Below, in pieces: positions 29,884 to 37,556 of a stretch of 37,556 bases of DNA. The notes under the pieces are model-generated. The model did not search any database, was not told the origin of the DNA, and worked only from the letters and a program-made list of their open reading frames with translations. This DNA is from a virus: IMG/VR virus record IMGVR_UViG_3300047629_000024, positions 1 through 37,556 of that record; one strand, written 5' to 3'. A program made the position numbers and the translations under genes. Each line of letters opens with the position of its first letter. Within the stretch, counting starts at the first letter, position 1.

Positions 29884-31122
29884 TCACCACGTGCCGGCGA
29901 GGTTGTACCCTGGCGCTTCGCAGCCGTAATTGTAGTAGCCACCCATGCGCCACTGGTACCCGTCGTTGTTGGACTCGCGGAGCATCTTGAGACCGTCGTC
30001 GTCAAGGATGCGAGGCACGCCCTTGGCACTCTTGAGGATCCAGGTTTCCATGTCGAGCAAGAAGAACCTGCCTCGAGGCACGTTCACGTCCGAGTAGACC
30101 TTGATCGTGCCGTCCGGTCCCTCGATGTTGAGCGCCCTATATCCGATGTCGCCATCGGTCGAAACCGAGGGCTCGTAGATCGCCTTGCTCCCGAGCGACT
30201 TGATTATATCCGCGCGGTCCAGGTTGTTCAGAAACGCGGTTACCTCCTCGGCACCCTCGCGTCCCGCAAGCTCCGCGGCATCGATGAGCGTCTCTTCCTT
30301 ATTCCCGCCGGCCCCGGAGTACCGAATGCCCGCGAGACGAACCGTGTCGACGGAGCGGTCCACGCCGAAGTGATTGTCCCCGGTAACCGGAGCGACAGGC
30401 GGAATCCAGCGGAGCACGCCAGCCGGTCCGAGCGAATAGTCGCCCTGCCGGAAGATGAAGTCGTTGTTGGTCACGCCAGTAAGTGTGTTGACGTTGGCGG
30501 TGAACGTGATCGTCCCGAGCGTGCGGTCGATACTCTGGATGGTCAGCGGCCCGTTACCTCGTACGCCAGCAAGCGCCCCGCCGTTATTGTACCCGTCGTC
30601 CGCCGCGAAGTCGCAGCGCATGTTCACCTCGAACCCCGTGATGTCCGCAGCCTGGAGAAGCGTCGCCGTCGCGCCGGCCACCGAGTAGGTGCCGTTTCCT
30701 TGCGAGCGCTGGCCTCCCCCGTTTCGCCACGACCCGATCTGGATCGAGCGATTCAGGTTGCGCATGCTCCCCTCCATTTCCCCGCGCAACGTGTTGTAGA
30801 TGGTGTTCGCGTCGCCATCTCCGGCAGCGAGTGCCTCGCCGGTGATTCCGCTCACCTGGTAGTCCTTCGAGCGCGTGAGCAAAAACCCAACGTCGCTCGA
30901 GGATGTGACGTTCGCCTGGGCAACCGCATACACGTACGACCCACCCTGAGGCGCGCCGTATCGGAGCGAGATGCGGGCGTTGTTACCACCGAACTGCTCA
31001 TCCTTGTCGATAAGCCCTACGAGCGGGGCCTTGCGATAGAAGAGCTGGTGGAAGACCTTTTGGTCGTAGCGAGTTTTGAGAACGTTGGTCAGCGCGGCAA
31101 TTGTTGCGTCGCCTGCGGGCAT
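29884..31122 (-). CDS. Major capsid protein
   Basis: A 412-residue protein, of HK97-fold type by size, position and overall pattern: N-terminal helix TIAALTNVLKTRYDQKVFHQLFY, long region with GGSYVYAVAQANVTSSSDVGF, and C-terminal strands with RFFLLDMETWILKS and a Tyr/Gly-rich end. It follows the scaffold gene and precedes a decoration-type gene. No obvious processing domain, consistent with a separate scaffold. Confidence 0.82.
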   Translation of the reverse strand: MPAGDATIAALTNVLKTRYDQKVFHQLFYRKAPLVGLIDKDEQFGGNNARISLRYGAPQGGSYVYAVAQANVTSSSDVGFLLTRSKDYQVSGITGEALAAGDGDANTIYNTLRGEMEGSMRNLNRSIQIGSWRNGGGQRSQGNGTYSVAGATATLLQAADITGFEVNMRCDFAADDGYNNGGALAGVRGNGPLTIQSIDRTLGTITFTANVNTLTGVTNNDFIFRQGDYSLGPAGVLRWIPPVAPVTGDNHFGVDRSVDTVRLAGIRYSGAGGNKEETLIDAAELAGREGAEEVTAFLNNLDRADIIKSLGSKAIYEPSVSTDGDIGYRALNIEGPDGTIKVYSDVNVPRGRFFLLDMETWILKSAKGVPRILDDDGLKMLRESNNDGYQWRMGGYYNYGCEAPGYNLAGTW

Positions 31123-31140
31123 GTGAAATTACCTCGTCAG

Positions 31141-32070
31141 TCAGTGGGCTTTGGTACGCTCGATCCGGTCGCGCTCGAACGCGCGATTGATCGCTGCCAG
31201 GTCTTCGGCCTCTTCCTCGCCACGACTCTTCGGACGCCCAGGATGGGGCTTCTTTGGTGTCGCTGGCGGAGTCGTTGCCCGAGGTTTCGTCTGGCTTTTA
31301 CCGTCTGCCGCTGACTTCTCCCCTTCCGGGGGCTTTACCGAGGTGAAGAGACGAGTACGCCTCTCCGCCCGACTATCATGCACAAGTTTTGCTTGTCCTT
31401 CAAGAAAAGATGCCACCTCATCAAATGTGTACTGCGCCCCTCGCTCCTTCGCCCACACATTGATCTTGCGCGCGTGCTCGGCAATCTCTGCCGGCTCGAA
31501 CTCCGCGAACATGTGGGGGAACTGAGCCTGATTCTTTGTCAGCACCTGAACAAAGCCATTGATTAGCGCCTGCTCCACCTGCTCCGCCTGCGCCTTGGTG
31601 AAGGCCACTTTCTCGGCGTCTCGAGCGGCCCGCTCGATGTCGCGTAGCTTTCTCTCTTCGGCCAGCTCACGCTGCATCGCCTGGATGGCCGCCTCTGGCG
31701 TGCCAGCTGCAATAAAACCGCGAATTCCCTCCTCGGGGTCCCCACCACGTTCCTTGGCCAGCCCGAGCGGGTCTCGCTTGAGTCGCTCGAGCTCCTTCTC
31801 CCGATCGGCCTTGATCGCCGCGGCTTCCTCTCGAGCTGCTTTGGCATCGGCCATGAGCCGCTCTTGCTCTTGTCTCCACTGCTGCTGCTGCTGCTCGAAC
31901 GCCTTGCGTTCCTGGCGCAGCCGGAACCCCGCACGGGCTTCGGCTGCAAGCTCCTTCGCCTTGGGTTTTGCAGGGGGCGCCGAATCTGCGCCGGTTATCG
32001 GCGTAGGTGGAGCGCCCTCCGCAGCCACCGACGCAGATTCCGCACCACCTACCTTCACTTCGTCATCCAT
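31141..32070 (-). CDS. Capsid scaffolding protein
   Basis: A 309-residue, highly charged coiled-coil protein: residues about 45-120 are continuous helix (KAFEQQQQQWRQEQERLM, AAREEAAAIKADREKELERL), then a second helical region and a Lys/Arg-rich C-terminus (KKPHPGRPKSR ... RDRIERTK), as needed for capsid binding. Located directly between portal and major capsid genes, its first 8 bases overlapping the portal end. It should direct procapsid assembly and then leave or be degraded. Confidence 0.85.
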   Translation of the reverse strand: MDDEVKVGGAESASVAAEGAPPTPITGADSAPPAKPKAKELAAEARAGFRLRQERKAFEQQQQQWRQEQERLMADAKAAREEAAAIKADREKELERLKRDPLGLAKERGGDPEEGIRGFIAAGTPEAAIQAMQRELAEERKLRDIERAARDAEKVAFTKAQAEQVEQALINGFVQVLTKNQAQFPHMFAEFEPAEIAEHARKINVWAKERGAQYTFDEVASFLEGQAKLVHDSRAERRTRLFTSVKPPEGEKSAADGKSQTKPRATTPPATPKKPHPGRPKSRGEEEAEDLAAINRAFERDRIERTKAH

Positions 32071-34024
32071 TTGGAGCTCCGTTCATGGGTGGGCCCGGCG
32101 GGGCCCCGTTCATCGGTGGGCCTGGCGTTCCTTTGGGCGCCATCAAACCGCCTGCTTGTCCAGGTCCGAGCATCGGCGCGCCAGGGGCAATAGCCTGAGG
32201 CCCTGCAGGCGCAGGGGCTTCCTCAGGCAGCCACGGCGGCTTGTCACACTCGGAGACGAACACGCGTACGAGCTCAAGGTTCTCCTCGGCCACACCCTTC
32301 TCTTCGGCCATGTTGCACATGTCCGTTGCGATGGCCTTGGCCTCTGCGAGGTTCAGGAGCGGATGCGGATGCCACATCACGCCATCCCGCAGCATCTCCC
32401 CCACGCGCTTTTCCACGAGCTTTCGGCTGCTCTGTTTGAGACGCGTTTTCTGCAAGATATCGGGCATCCCTATGATTTCCATCATGTCGGCCGCATCGAT
32501 ATCGCCCAGCTGCATGAGATCGTTGCCGAGCGAGATCTTCCCGCTCGGTGTCGACGGCAGGCTCGATGTCATCGCCACACGGAGCTGGTAGTCGTCGGGG
32601 TCGTCCACCTTGGCCCAATCGATCGTCTCGAACCCGTCATCGGCTTCCGCGCGCACAACGTATCCCCCGCCATGCTTGGCGAGCATCCGCGCCGCATCGA
32701 CAGTGAGCTGGCCGCAGCGACGCACGAACTCGTCGTAGCGCTGACCCTGATCGAGCAACGTCTCCGCCTGCATGTCGCGGTACACGCGCTGCGCTTCGCC
32801 GGAATCCAGTCCCTGGGGCTTCTCCGCCGTCGCCGCCTGCTTGTTCACGCGCACGATCTCGTAGTACTGCGAGACCAGCTGCCAGAGATGCGAGTACACC
32901 TCCGGCGAGATGATGGCGGGGGCAATGTACTTCGGCTCGACGCCTGCGTACCGGATGATTGTCGACAGGTCGTTATTGATGTGACTCGTCATCACCTTCG
33001 AGTTCTGCTCGACCAGCCAATGCCCCTTGATCAGGTGGTGGCCGTTCTGAATCTCTCGCACGAGCTTATTGATCTCGGCCTGAATCCCCGCGCCAAGCTC
33101 GATGATCCCCTGCCCGTAGATATCGAGCAGGCCATCGGTCCACGACCACCACTCGAAGAGCCACGGCCGATCCGGTGGCCCGCCATCCCATGGCTCATCG
33201 AGGAGCGTGCACTCGTGAGTGGCCATGACATGACGCCCATCGGTAGCGCCCTTACCCGCCGGCCGATGCCACGCCTCGTACACGCGCAGTCGACGGGCAA
33301 TCGTCGTGAACCCGAGTTCGGTATCCTCGTCATGGTCCACTGGCGCCGTGCGAATCTTGTCGACCTTGTACTCGTCATCCTGAAACAAGTGCCGCAGAAC
33401 GTCCTTGTCCCAATAACGTGCAGTGTACAAGTTGCGGGGCGCGCCGCACGGAAGCTCGCATAGGTCGAATAGCACCTCCCAAGGCATCCAGCGCTCCACC
33501 AGGACCTCCTTGTCCGTCCAGTCGACGTCGAGCCGGTAACCAGGGTGAATCTTGACGAACCCGGTTCCAAGCCGCAAACCGTCCTTGCCGGCCGTCACGA
33601 ACTTCTTGTTCGCGTCCGTCCTCGAGAACGCGCCAGCGATTCCGAGCTCGAGCTTTTTCGCGTTGTCTTGCTTCTCGAATCCGCCGCCTTCGGTCACGTA
33701 CGTCAGACGCGGCATCGACTTCGAGAAAAGCTTCGAGGCCACGCTGTCGACGACCGTGCGTCCAACGTTGAGCGCGAGGTTGGAGCGACTTCCGGGCGTC
33801 GTACGCACGTACGAATCGACTGCCATCCCCCCGCCCGCCGGCGGGGTACCCCCGCTGTACATCGCACCCCAAAGAAGAAAGTCACGCTTGCGTGGCTGGT
33901 CGCGTTCGATCAGGTTGACGACTTTTGTGAGCTTCTCATGCGCACGCGGGTCCTCTTCGTCTTCGACAGCGCGCACCCACCACGTACGCTCCTCGTCGGT
34001 CATGGCCGAGACAGCGCGGCCCAT
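32063..34024 (-). CDS. Portal protein
   Basis: A 653-residue portal. N-terminal clip region with KRDFLLWGAMYSGG, stem/wing with NVGRTVVDSVASKLFSK, a DVDWTDKEVLVERWMPWEVLFD core, GQGIIELGAGIQAEINKLVREIQNG helix and a long helical C-terminal part, ending in a Pro/Gly/Met tail (PPMNGAPPGPPMNGAPNG) that is a short tandem repeat. It forms the dodecameric entry for DNA. The start shares a base with the previous stop (TGATG). Length fits podophage portals. Confidence 0.88.
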   Translation of the reverse strand: MGRAVSAMTDEERTWWVRAVEDEEDPRAHEKLTKVVNLIERDQPRKRDFLLWGAMYSGGTPPAGGGMAVDSYVRTTPGSRSNLALNVGRTVVDSVASKLFSKSMPRLTYVTEGGGFEKQDNAKKLELGIAGAFSRTDANKKFVTAGKDGLRLGTGFVKIHPGYRLDVDWTDKEVLVERWMPWEVLFDLCELPCGAPRNLYTARYWDKDVLRHLFQDDEYKVDKIRTAPVDHDEDTELGFTTIARRLRVYEAWHRPAGKGATDGRHVMATHECTLLDEPWDGGPPDRPWLFEWWSWTDGLLDIYGQGIIELGAGIQAEINKLVREIQNGHHLIKGHWLVEQNSKVMTSHINNDLSTIIRYAGVEPKYIAPAIISPEVYSHLWQLVSQYYEIVRVNKQAATAEKPQGLDSGEAQRVYRDMQAETLLDQGQRYDEFVRRCGQLTVDAARMLAKHGGGYVVRAEADDGFETIDWAKVDDPDDYQLRVAMTSSLPSTPSGKISLGNDLMQLGDIDAADMMEIIGMPDILQKTRLKQSSRKLVEKRVGEMLRDGVMWHPHPLLNLAEAKAIATDMCNMAEEKGVAEENLELVRVFVSECDKPPWLPEEAPAPAGPQAIAPGAPMLGPGQAGGLMAPKGTPGPPMNGAPPGPPMNGAPNG

Positions 34025-34308
34025 CAGAGAGCCTCGAGCTGTCGCGGGTCGATGTACCGGTCAATCTGCTCGTCGGAGTAGTCGTAGCCGTTGGGCAGCA
34101 TGTCACGCACGCCGGCGCGCAGGCTTGCCAGGCGAGTACGACGCATCTCCTCGGCGAGTTCCTGCGTGAGCGCGGGCTTGATGTCGGGCGGCGCGTACGC
34201 GACTCGTGCCGCGAGGGTCGGCTCAGGACCAAGCACGATGCCATCACACGAGAGCACGCCGAGCTCGCGCATCGTAGCAACCAGCGCGCGGAGCTCGACG
34301 GGACTCAC
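34024..34308 (-). CDS. Small late protein, unknown
   Basis: A 94-residue helical protein starting at GTG 34308, which overlaps the preceding stop (GTGA). Helices SPVELRALVATMREL, KPALTQELAEEMRRTRLASLRAG and DEQIDRYIDPRQLEAL. It lies right before the portal gene. The upstream extension to 34380 is excluded by the overlap with the preceding gene. Confidence 0.65.
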   Translation of the reverse strand: MSPVELRALVATMRELGVLSCDGIVLGPEPTLAARVAYAPPDIKPALTQELAEEMRRTRLASLRAGVRDMLPNGYDYSDEQIDRYIDPRQLEAL

Positions 34309-34649
34309 GTCCAGAGCACCGAGAGGGTTTCGATGCCCGTCGACAGGATGCCGAAGCTGGCGATCTGTCCCGCGGTCCACTTGAGAAATACCGGACCCGC
34401 CGGATCCATGGCGATGCCGGTATCTCCGGTGATGCCCTTGTACGTCTTGACGAACGTCGAGCCCGGAGGCGAGACGATGAGCGCGCCTGTTGCCGTCGCC
34501 GGGACGGCTACAGAAACGAAGCCGACGGCAGTGATGACTTGGGAAGGCACGACCCCGGTGAGATTGGTCACGGTAGTTTGGAACGCCGGGCCGGCGAATC
34601 CGTCGCCCGACAGAGCCATCGTGACCGTCAAGGTCGCAGTTTTTGCCAT
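34305..34649 (-). CDS. Beta-rich late protein, unknown
   Basis: A 114-residue uncharged, beta-rich protein (ATLTVTMALSGDGF, VTAVGFVSVAVPATATGALIVSPPG, KGITGDTGIAMDP, VFLKWTAGQIASFGILSTG). This resembles small virion surface proteins that sit next to portal genes in related soil phages. It is the first leftward gene after the antisense cassette, so it needs read-through from TerL or a separate promoter in the 88-base gap; TTGCGC-N17-TAACAG on the minus strand (34690-34662) is a weak candidate. Confidence 0.65.
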   Translation of the reverse strand: MAKTATLTVTMALSGDGFAGPAFQTTVTNLTGVVPSQVITAVGFVSVAVPATATGALIVSPPGSTFVKTYKGITGDTGIAMDPAGPVFLKWTAGQIASFGILSTGIETLSVLWT

Positions 34650-34702
34650 GCGCCGGCTAGACTGTTACCTCTTTGCGTAGCTTAGCGCAAGTTTTGCGAA
34701 TC

Positions 34703-34731
34703 TTGACTCATCCACGGTCAAGCGCTACAGT
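34703..34731 (+). promoter_or_regulatory. Promoter of the antisense cassette
   Basis: TTGACT (34703-34708) and TACAGT (34726-34731), 17 bases apart. The -35 lies within CTTGAC-N9-GTCAAG (34702-34722), an inverted repeat that could be an operator. ATG 34738 follows the -10 by 6 bases, so the transcript should be leaderless, as proposed for the HTH gene at 4972. Confidence 0.55.
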
Positions 34732-34737
34732 CTTGCC

Positions 34738-34953
34738 ATGAGCAAAAACCAAGGGTTCGCATCGTTGTCACCAGAGCAGAGATTCGCAGTCGCCAGCAAG
34801 GGCGGGAAGGCCGCGCATGCAGCTGGCGTGGCGCACAAGTTCACATCAGAAGAGGCCCGGCTCGCCGGCGAGAAAGGTGGCCTCGCCTCAGCCGCGAAGC
34901 GGGCCGCCGCGTTCCGCGAAGAGACCAAGAAGGCCAAGCAGGCAGGCAAATGA
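34738..34953 (+). CDS. KGG-repeat protein
   Basis: A 71-residue Lys/Ala/Gly-rich protein with two KGG-type motifs (ASKGGKAAHAAG and GEKGGLASAAKRAA), the pattern of small stress-associated KGG proteins such as GsiB/conidiation-like repeats. It has no signal peptide and is very basic and hydrophilic. First gene of a rightward four-gene cassette inside the leftward late region. Probable DNA-associated or protective small protein; function in phage unknown. Confidence 0.75.
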   Translation: MSKNQGFASLSPEQRFAVASKGGKAAHAAGVAHKFTSEEARLAGEKGGLASAAKRAAAFREETKKAKQAGK

Positions 34954-35189
34954 AACTCTGCCTGCTCTGTCTGCTCATCGCTGCACTCACATGCAGCTGC
35001 GCTCCGGCCGTCATCGTGCCTCGCACCGCAGAGGGCATGGCGTGCGTTCGAGAGTGCATGTCACTCGACACGCAATGCAGGTTCTTGCAACCGCCACTCT
35101 ACTGTTCATGGCGTGACCACGACTGTCGGCTGACTTGTCCAGGTGCAGCTGAGATGCAAGGAGAGCCTCATGCCGCTCAAGTCAGGTAA
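34950..35189 (+). CDS. Cys-rich lipoprotein
   Basis: A 79-residue protein with a lipoprotein-type signal ([17 protein letters not shown]; Cys15 or Cys17 as the lipidated residue) and five further Cys in the mature part (ACVREC, TQC, LYC, HDC, LTC pattern), so probably disulfide-linked and periplasmic or outer-membrane bound. Start overlaps the KGG stop (ATGA). A superinfection-exclusion role, as for other phage lipoproteins, is possible but not shown. Confidence 0.7.
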   Translation: MKLCLLCLLIAALTCSCAPAVIVPRTAEGMACVRECMSLDTQCRFLQPPLYCSWRDHDCRLTCPGAAEMQGEPHAAQVR

Positions 35190-35301
35190 GAGCCGCAAGG
35201 CCATCAGCGAGAACATCAAGACCGAGATGGCGGCCGGTAAGCCGAGGCAGCAAGCCATCGCCATTGCCCTGCACAAGGCCAAGAAGGGCAAGAAGAAGTG
35301 A
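35170..35301 (+). CDS. Small basic DUF6496-like protein
   Basis: A 43-residue protein, [20 protein letters not shown] followed by a Gly-Lys-Pro-Arg-Gln-Gln helix and a Lys-rich end. This is a recognisable small phage/bacterial family (MP-x-KSGKSxKxxSxNIxxEMxAGKPxxQAxAIAL). Function unknown; likely nucleic-acid binding by charge. GGAG lies just upstream (35160-35163). It overlaps the end of the lipoprotein gene by 20 bases and the next start by 4. Confidence 0.8.
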   Translation: MPLKSGKSRKAISENIKTEMAAGKPRQQAIAIALHKAKKGKKK

Positions 35302-35648
35302 ACACTTCGCGTGAAGAATGGCGCCTACACTGGCGAGAGATTCGCGCCAGCAGGAGGACAACGCCGACACTGGAGAACACGCGGGACACCATTCGCCTGA
35401 GCTACTGCAACTTTACATACCGATCGCGACCACTCGAGGATGTCATTCGGCTGAACTACTGCGACTCGACATACCGGCAACGGCTCACCGTGCACGAGCT
35501 GATGCGGTACGATGCGCGGCGCGGTACGCGGCGCAGCATACGGGAGCTTGCTGCGGCGGTCGGATTCGATATCGACAAGGCGCGCGTTTTTCGATCGCTC
35601 ATCTACGACAACAGGCCGTTATTCATGCTGCTTCCCAAGAAGACCTAG
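35298..35648 (+). CDS. Putative HTH protein with 18-residue duplication
   Basis: A 116-residue basic protein, GTG start overlapping the preceding stop. Residues about 30-65 contain a tandem 18-residue repeat ([16 protein letters not shown] and [16 protein letters not shown]). The C-terminal half has a helix-turn-helix look ([22 protein letters not shown]). It may regulate the cassette promoter. Its stop overlaps the TerL stop on the other strand by 4 bases, so this cassette fits tightly against the late genes. Confidence 0.65.
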   Translation: MNTSREEWRLHWREIRASRRTTPTLENTRDTIRLSYCNFTYRSRPLEDVIRLNYCDSTYRQRLTVHELMRYDARRGTRRSIRELAAAVGFDIDKARVFRSLIYDNRPLFMLLPKKT

Positions 35649-37033
35649 TACCCGATACGCTCCCAAGGGTCGGCACTTTCCTCGGTCGTGAGCTGCCGCT
35701 CTAGCTCTCGCTCTTCTCGCTCCCACTTCTCGATCATCGTCCGTGGCTTGGGCGCGATGGGCTCCTCGAGGTACGCAAAAGTTGCACGCCACCCGTACAA
35801 CGCAGCGTCTGCACAGTGATTCTCGTGTCCAGGCGCCTCATGTTCACCCTTCTCGTCCCACGGCAGGCGCAGCCATTCGTCGATGAGTGGCTGGCACGTA
35901 GGCGCACACACGACGAGCTCGCCACGGGAAAGCACGCCATTCAGCAGGCGCACGTAGCCGTACTTGTTTACCTTCTCGGCCGGCTCAATCGGCAGGCTCT
36001 TGCGCCGTATCAGCTCCTCGGCGATGCCCTTGCCGAGTCCACCGACGTCCCCCACGATCTTTGTGAACGGGTACTTGGCCTGCAGCGGGACTATGTCGGC
36101 GTGAATCTCATCCACGCTCTGGCCAGCCCGTTTGAAGGCCTCGAGGACATACACGCGGCGCTCGCCCGTGGCCCACCCTAGCACGACGTAGCCGTTCGGG
36201 GAGGTCACACCGAAGTCGAGCCCCAGGACGAAATTGCCGATCCCCAGGCGCTTGCACAGGCTCGCCGGCGTCTCGTCGATAACGTTCCGAGCTTCGTCAA
36301 ACGCATACACGTTGCCGATGCCGTCCTGAATCCACTCGCCCAGCATCTGACGGCGCGTGATGGGGTCCGCACGGTCCAGCTGCCTCTCGTAGTCCGACTG
36401 GTCCACGCTGGGGTTGTCGCGGAACGTCGCCGGAACGAACGCGCATCCGGGCGCCGGCTTCTGTATAAACCGCTCGTACACCCACCGGTGACCGACGCCC
36501 CCGGGATTGGTCGCCCCACGCATCGCGCTCGGCACCGCGAACCCAGCCAGACGGCGGATGCGGGTGAACATGAACCTGTACCAGTTCTCGGGGAAGTGCG
36601 TAAGCTCATCAAAATACACGCGATTCCACTCTGCCGATTGGTACCTCGAGCGGTCCTCCCACCGATCGAAGTACCCGAACTCGAGAGTGGCCCCTGAGGG
36701 GAACGTCCAGCGAGAGTCGCTGCCGCTCCAACGCGCATCCGTCGAGTCGAGCCATTCGTGCGACCGGTCCAATAGCGCGCCCGCGAGCACAAGCTCCCGA
36801 TGTGTTCGCCTCAGGATGAGCGCCGAATACCCCGGCACATTCACATACTTGAGCGAATCCATAAGAATGGCATCGCTCTTGCCACCAGCCGCGGCGCCCC
36901 CGTACAGCGCCTCTAGGCAATCCAGCGCGAGAAACCTCTGCTGCGTCGGCCAGGGCTTGTGGACCGCCCAGTCTCGCCCCGCAGTCAGCCTACGCCGCTT
37001 CAACTCCGCAGCGAGCAGCTGCGCACGGCTCAA
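35645..37033 (-). CDS. terL: Terminase large subunit
   Basis: A 462-residue DNA-packaging motor. ATPase: GGAAAGGKS at 45-53 (Walker A), VYFDELTHF at 139-147 (Walker B with catalytic Glu143), ATNPGG at 174-179 (coupling motif). Nuclease (RNase H fold): GLDFG with Asp273, VGDVGG with Asp329, and HCADA with Asp409. It pumps DNA through the portal and cuts concatemers. Full family length. Start ATG overlaps the preceding stop (ATGA). The gene ends tail-to-tail with the antisense cassette. Confidence 0.95.
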   Translation of the reverse strand: MSRAQLLAAELKRRRLTAGRDWAVHKPWPTQQRFLALDCLEALYGGAAAGGKSDAILMDSLKYVNVPGYSALILRRTHRELVLAGALLDRSHEWLDSTDARWSGSDSRWTFPSGATLEFGYFDRWEDRSRYQSAEWNRVYFDELTHFPENWYRFMFTRIRRLAGFAVPSAMRGATNPGGVGHRWVYERFIQKPAPGCAFVPATFRDNPSVDQSDYERQLDRADPITRRQMLGEWIQDGIGNVYAFDEARNVIDETPASLCKRLGIGNFVLGLDFGVTSPNGYVVLGWATGERRVYVLEAFKRAGQSVDEIHADIVPLQAKYPFTKIVGDVGGLGKGIAEELIRRKSLPIEPAEKVNKYGYVRLLNGVLSRGELVVCAPTCQPLIDEWLRLPWDEKGEHEAPGHENHCADAALYGWRATFAYLEEPIAPKPRTMIEKWEREERELERQLTTEESADPWERIGY

Positions 37034-37407
37034 TGCAACAGGCCTTCAGCGGTCAACGTCTGCTCGACGTCGCGCGTACCCTCCCCGGCAGGCGCGAAGA
37101 AAGTCAGGCGGCGCAAGATGTCCGTGAGCCGGTTCGAGCTCCACCCCGGTCCCTTGCGGATCGTCACGCTCGACTTCAGCATCTCGTGTTTGCGTGGCGC
37201 GTGCCCAACCGTAAGACCCGTAGATGGGTCAACCTGCACGCCGTCGCAGCGCGCCCAGACCTCGATGGCGCGGTCCGTCTCGTTCTCGACGCCGTACGCG
37301 TCCACGTTTCGGCGACAGATGAGGCACTTCGGCCAGCTCACCTGCGAATACGCGTCCGCAGCTTGGCGCGGCAGGACCATGCAACCACGCGCCGAAAAGG
37401 TTTTCAC
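37030..37407 (-). CDS. Late protein upstream of TerL, Cys-containing
   Basis: A 125-residue protein with CLICRRNVDAYG near residue 28 and one more Cys at about 54, possibly a partial metal site, and a C-terminal half with basic residues (KSSVTIRKGPGWSSNRLTDILRRL). It follows the coiled-coil protein (stop at 37410, left copy at 75) and is coupled to terL by ATGA. The start codon lies inside the terminal repeat, whose left copy holds the same bases at 70-72. Function unknown; perhaps a packaging accessory. Confidence 0.7.
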   Translation of the reverse strand: MKTFSARGCMVLPRQAADAYSQVSWPKCLICRRNVDAYGVENETDRAIEVWARCDGVQVDPSTGLTVGHAPRKHEMLKSSVTIRKGPGWSSNRLTDILRRLTFFAPAGEGTRDVEQTLTAEGLLH

Positions 37408-37556
37408 GGCTACTTCTCGAGCTTGCGTCGCAGGCGCGCGTTCTCCGCCAACAGCTGCGTGTTCTCATCTCGCAACCGCTGACACTCATCGGCCAGCATC
37501 ATACGCGACCGAGCCGCGACGTCGCCATTCAACTGACCTGTCGGAATCATCTGACG
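37336..37556. repeat. Direct terminal repeat, right copy
   Basis: Copy of bases 1-221 with one difference (C at 37429, A at 94). The truncated 3' part of the coiled-coil gene (37410-37556, minus strand) is included, incomplete because the window ends. See the left copy for interpretation. Confidence 0.95.

Noticed and set aside
31559-33463. 634-codon plus-strand frame opposite the scaffold and portal genes
   Set aside because: Antisense to two clearly recognised structural genes, composition not protein-like and no ribosome site; typical of GC-rich DNA.
1-37556. tRNA genes, integrase, DNA or RNA polymerase
   Set aside because: I looked for and did not see any tRNA cloverleaf, recombinase or polymerase motif; absence is by eye and a covariance-model or profile search would be decisive.

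Overview
This window is an almost complete genome of a tailed double-stranded DNA phage with podovirus-type architecture, most likely from a metagenome. The first 221 bases recur as the last 221 with one mismatch, so the unit is about 37.3 kb and circular or terminally redundant. A P22-like set (TerS, TerL, portal, scaffold, capsid, gp4-like adaptor, gp10-like tail protein, three large ejection-type proteins) is present. No tape measure, tail tube, sheath or baseplate is recognisable, and there is no integrase, DNA polymerase or RNA polymerase. GC-rich DNA, frequent GTG starts, lipoprotein signals and a glucosaminidase-type endolysin with a small lipoprotein suggest a GC-rich Gram-negative host; the taxon cannot be named.

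Layout. (1) Leftward late operon: it starts at about 2722, behind a consensus sigma70-type promoter (2721-2749), runs through a secreted zinc metalloprotease-like lipoprotein, a zinc-finger protein, TerS and small proteins, crosses the contig ends, and continues through TerL, portal, scaffold, capsid, adaptor, tail and ejection proteins and fibre to the lysis cassette at 12734. Most junctions are 1-4 bp start/stop overlaps. (2) A leftward VirE-type primase-helicase (2907-4946), separated from the late promoter by a low-complexity DNA tract. (3) A rightward early operon, 4972 to 12777: HTH regulator, a run of tiny proteins, a PD-(D/E)XK nuclease whose motifs are in circularly permuted order, a Sak4-like ATPase, a possible ssDNA-binding protein, an SF2 helicase, a VRR-NUC nuclease, a DUF6745-like protein and five tandem genes made almost only of Arg-Val-x-x tetrapeptides. 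(4) A four-gene rightward cassette (34738-35648) inserted antisense within the late region, with its own promoter.

How it fits together: the early operon supplies recombination-dependent replication functions acting with the primase-helicase and the host polymerase; the late operon packages DNA, builds a short-tailed virion with large DNA-ejection proteins, and lyses the cell. The least explained parts are the DUF6745/Arg-Val repeat cassette, the permuted nuclease, the metalloprotease at the head of the late operon and the antisense cassette.
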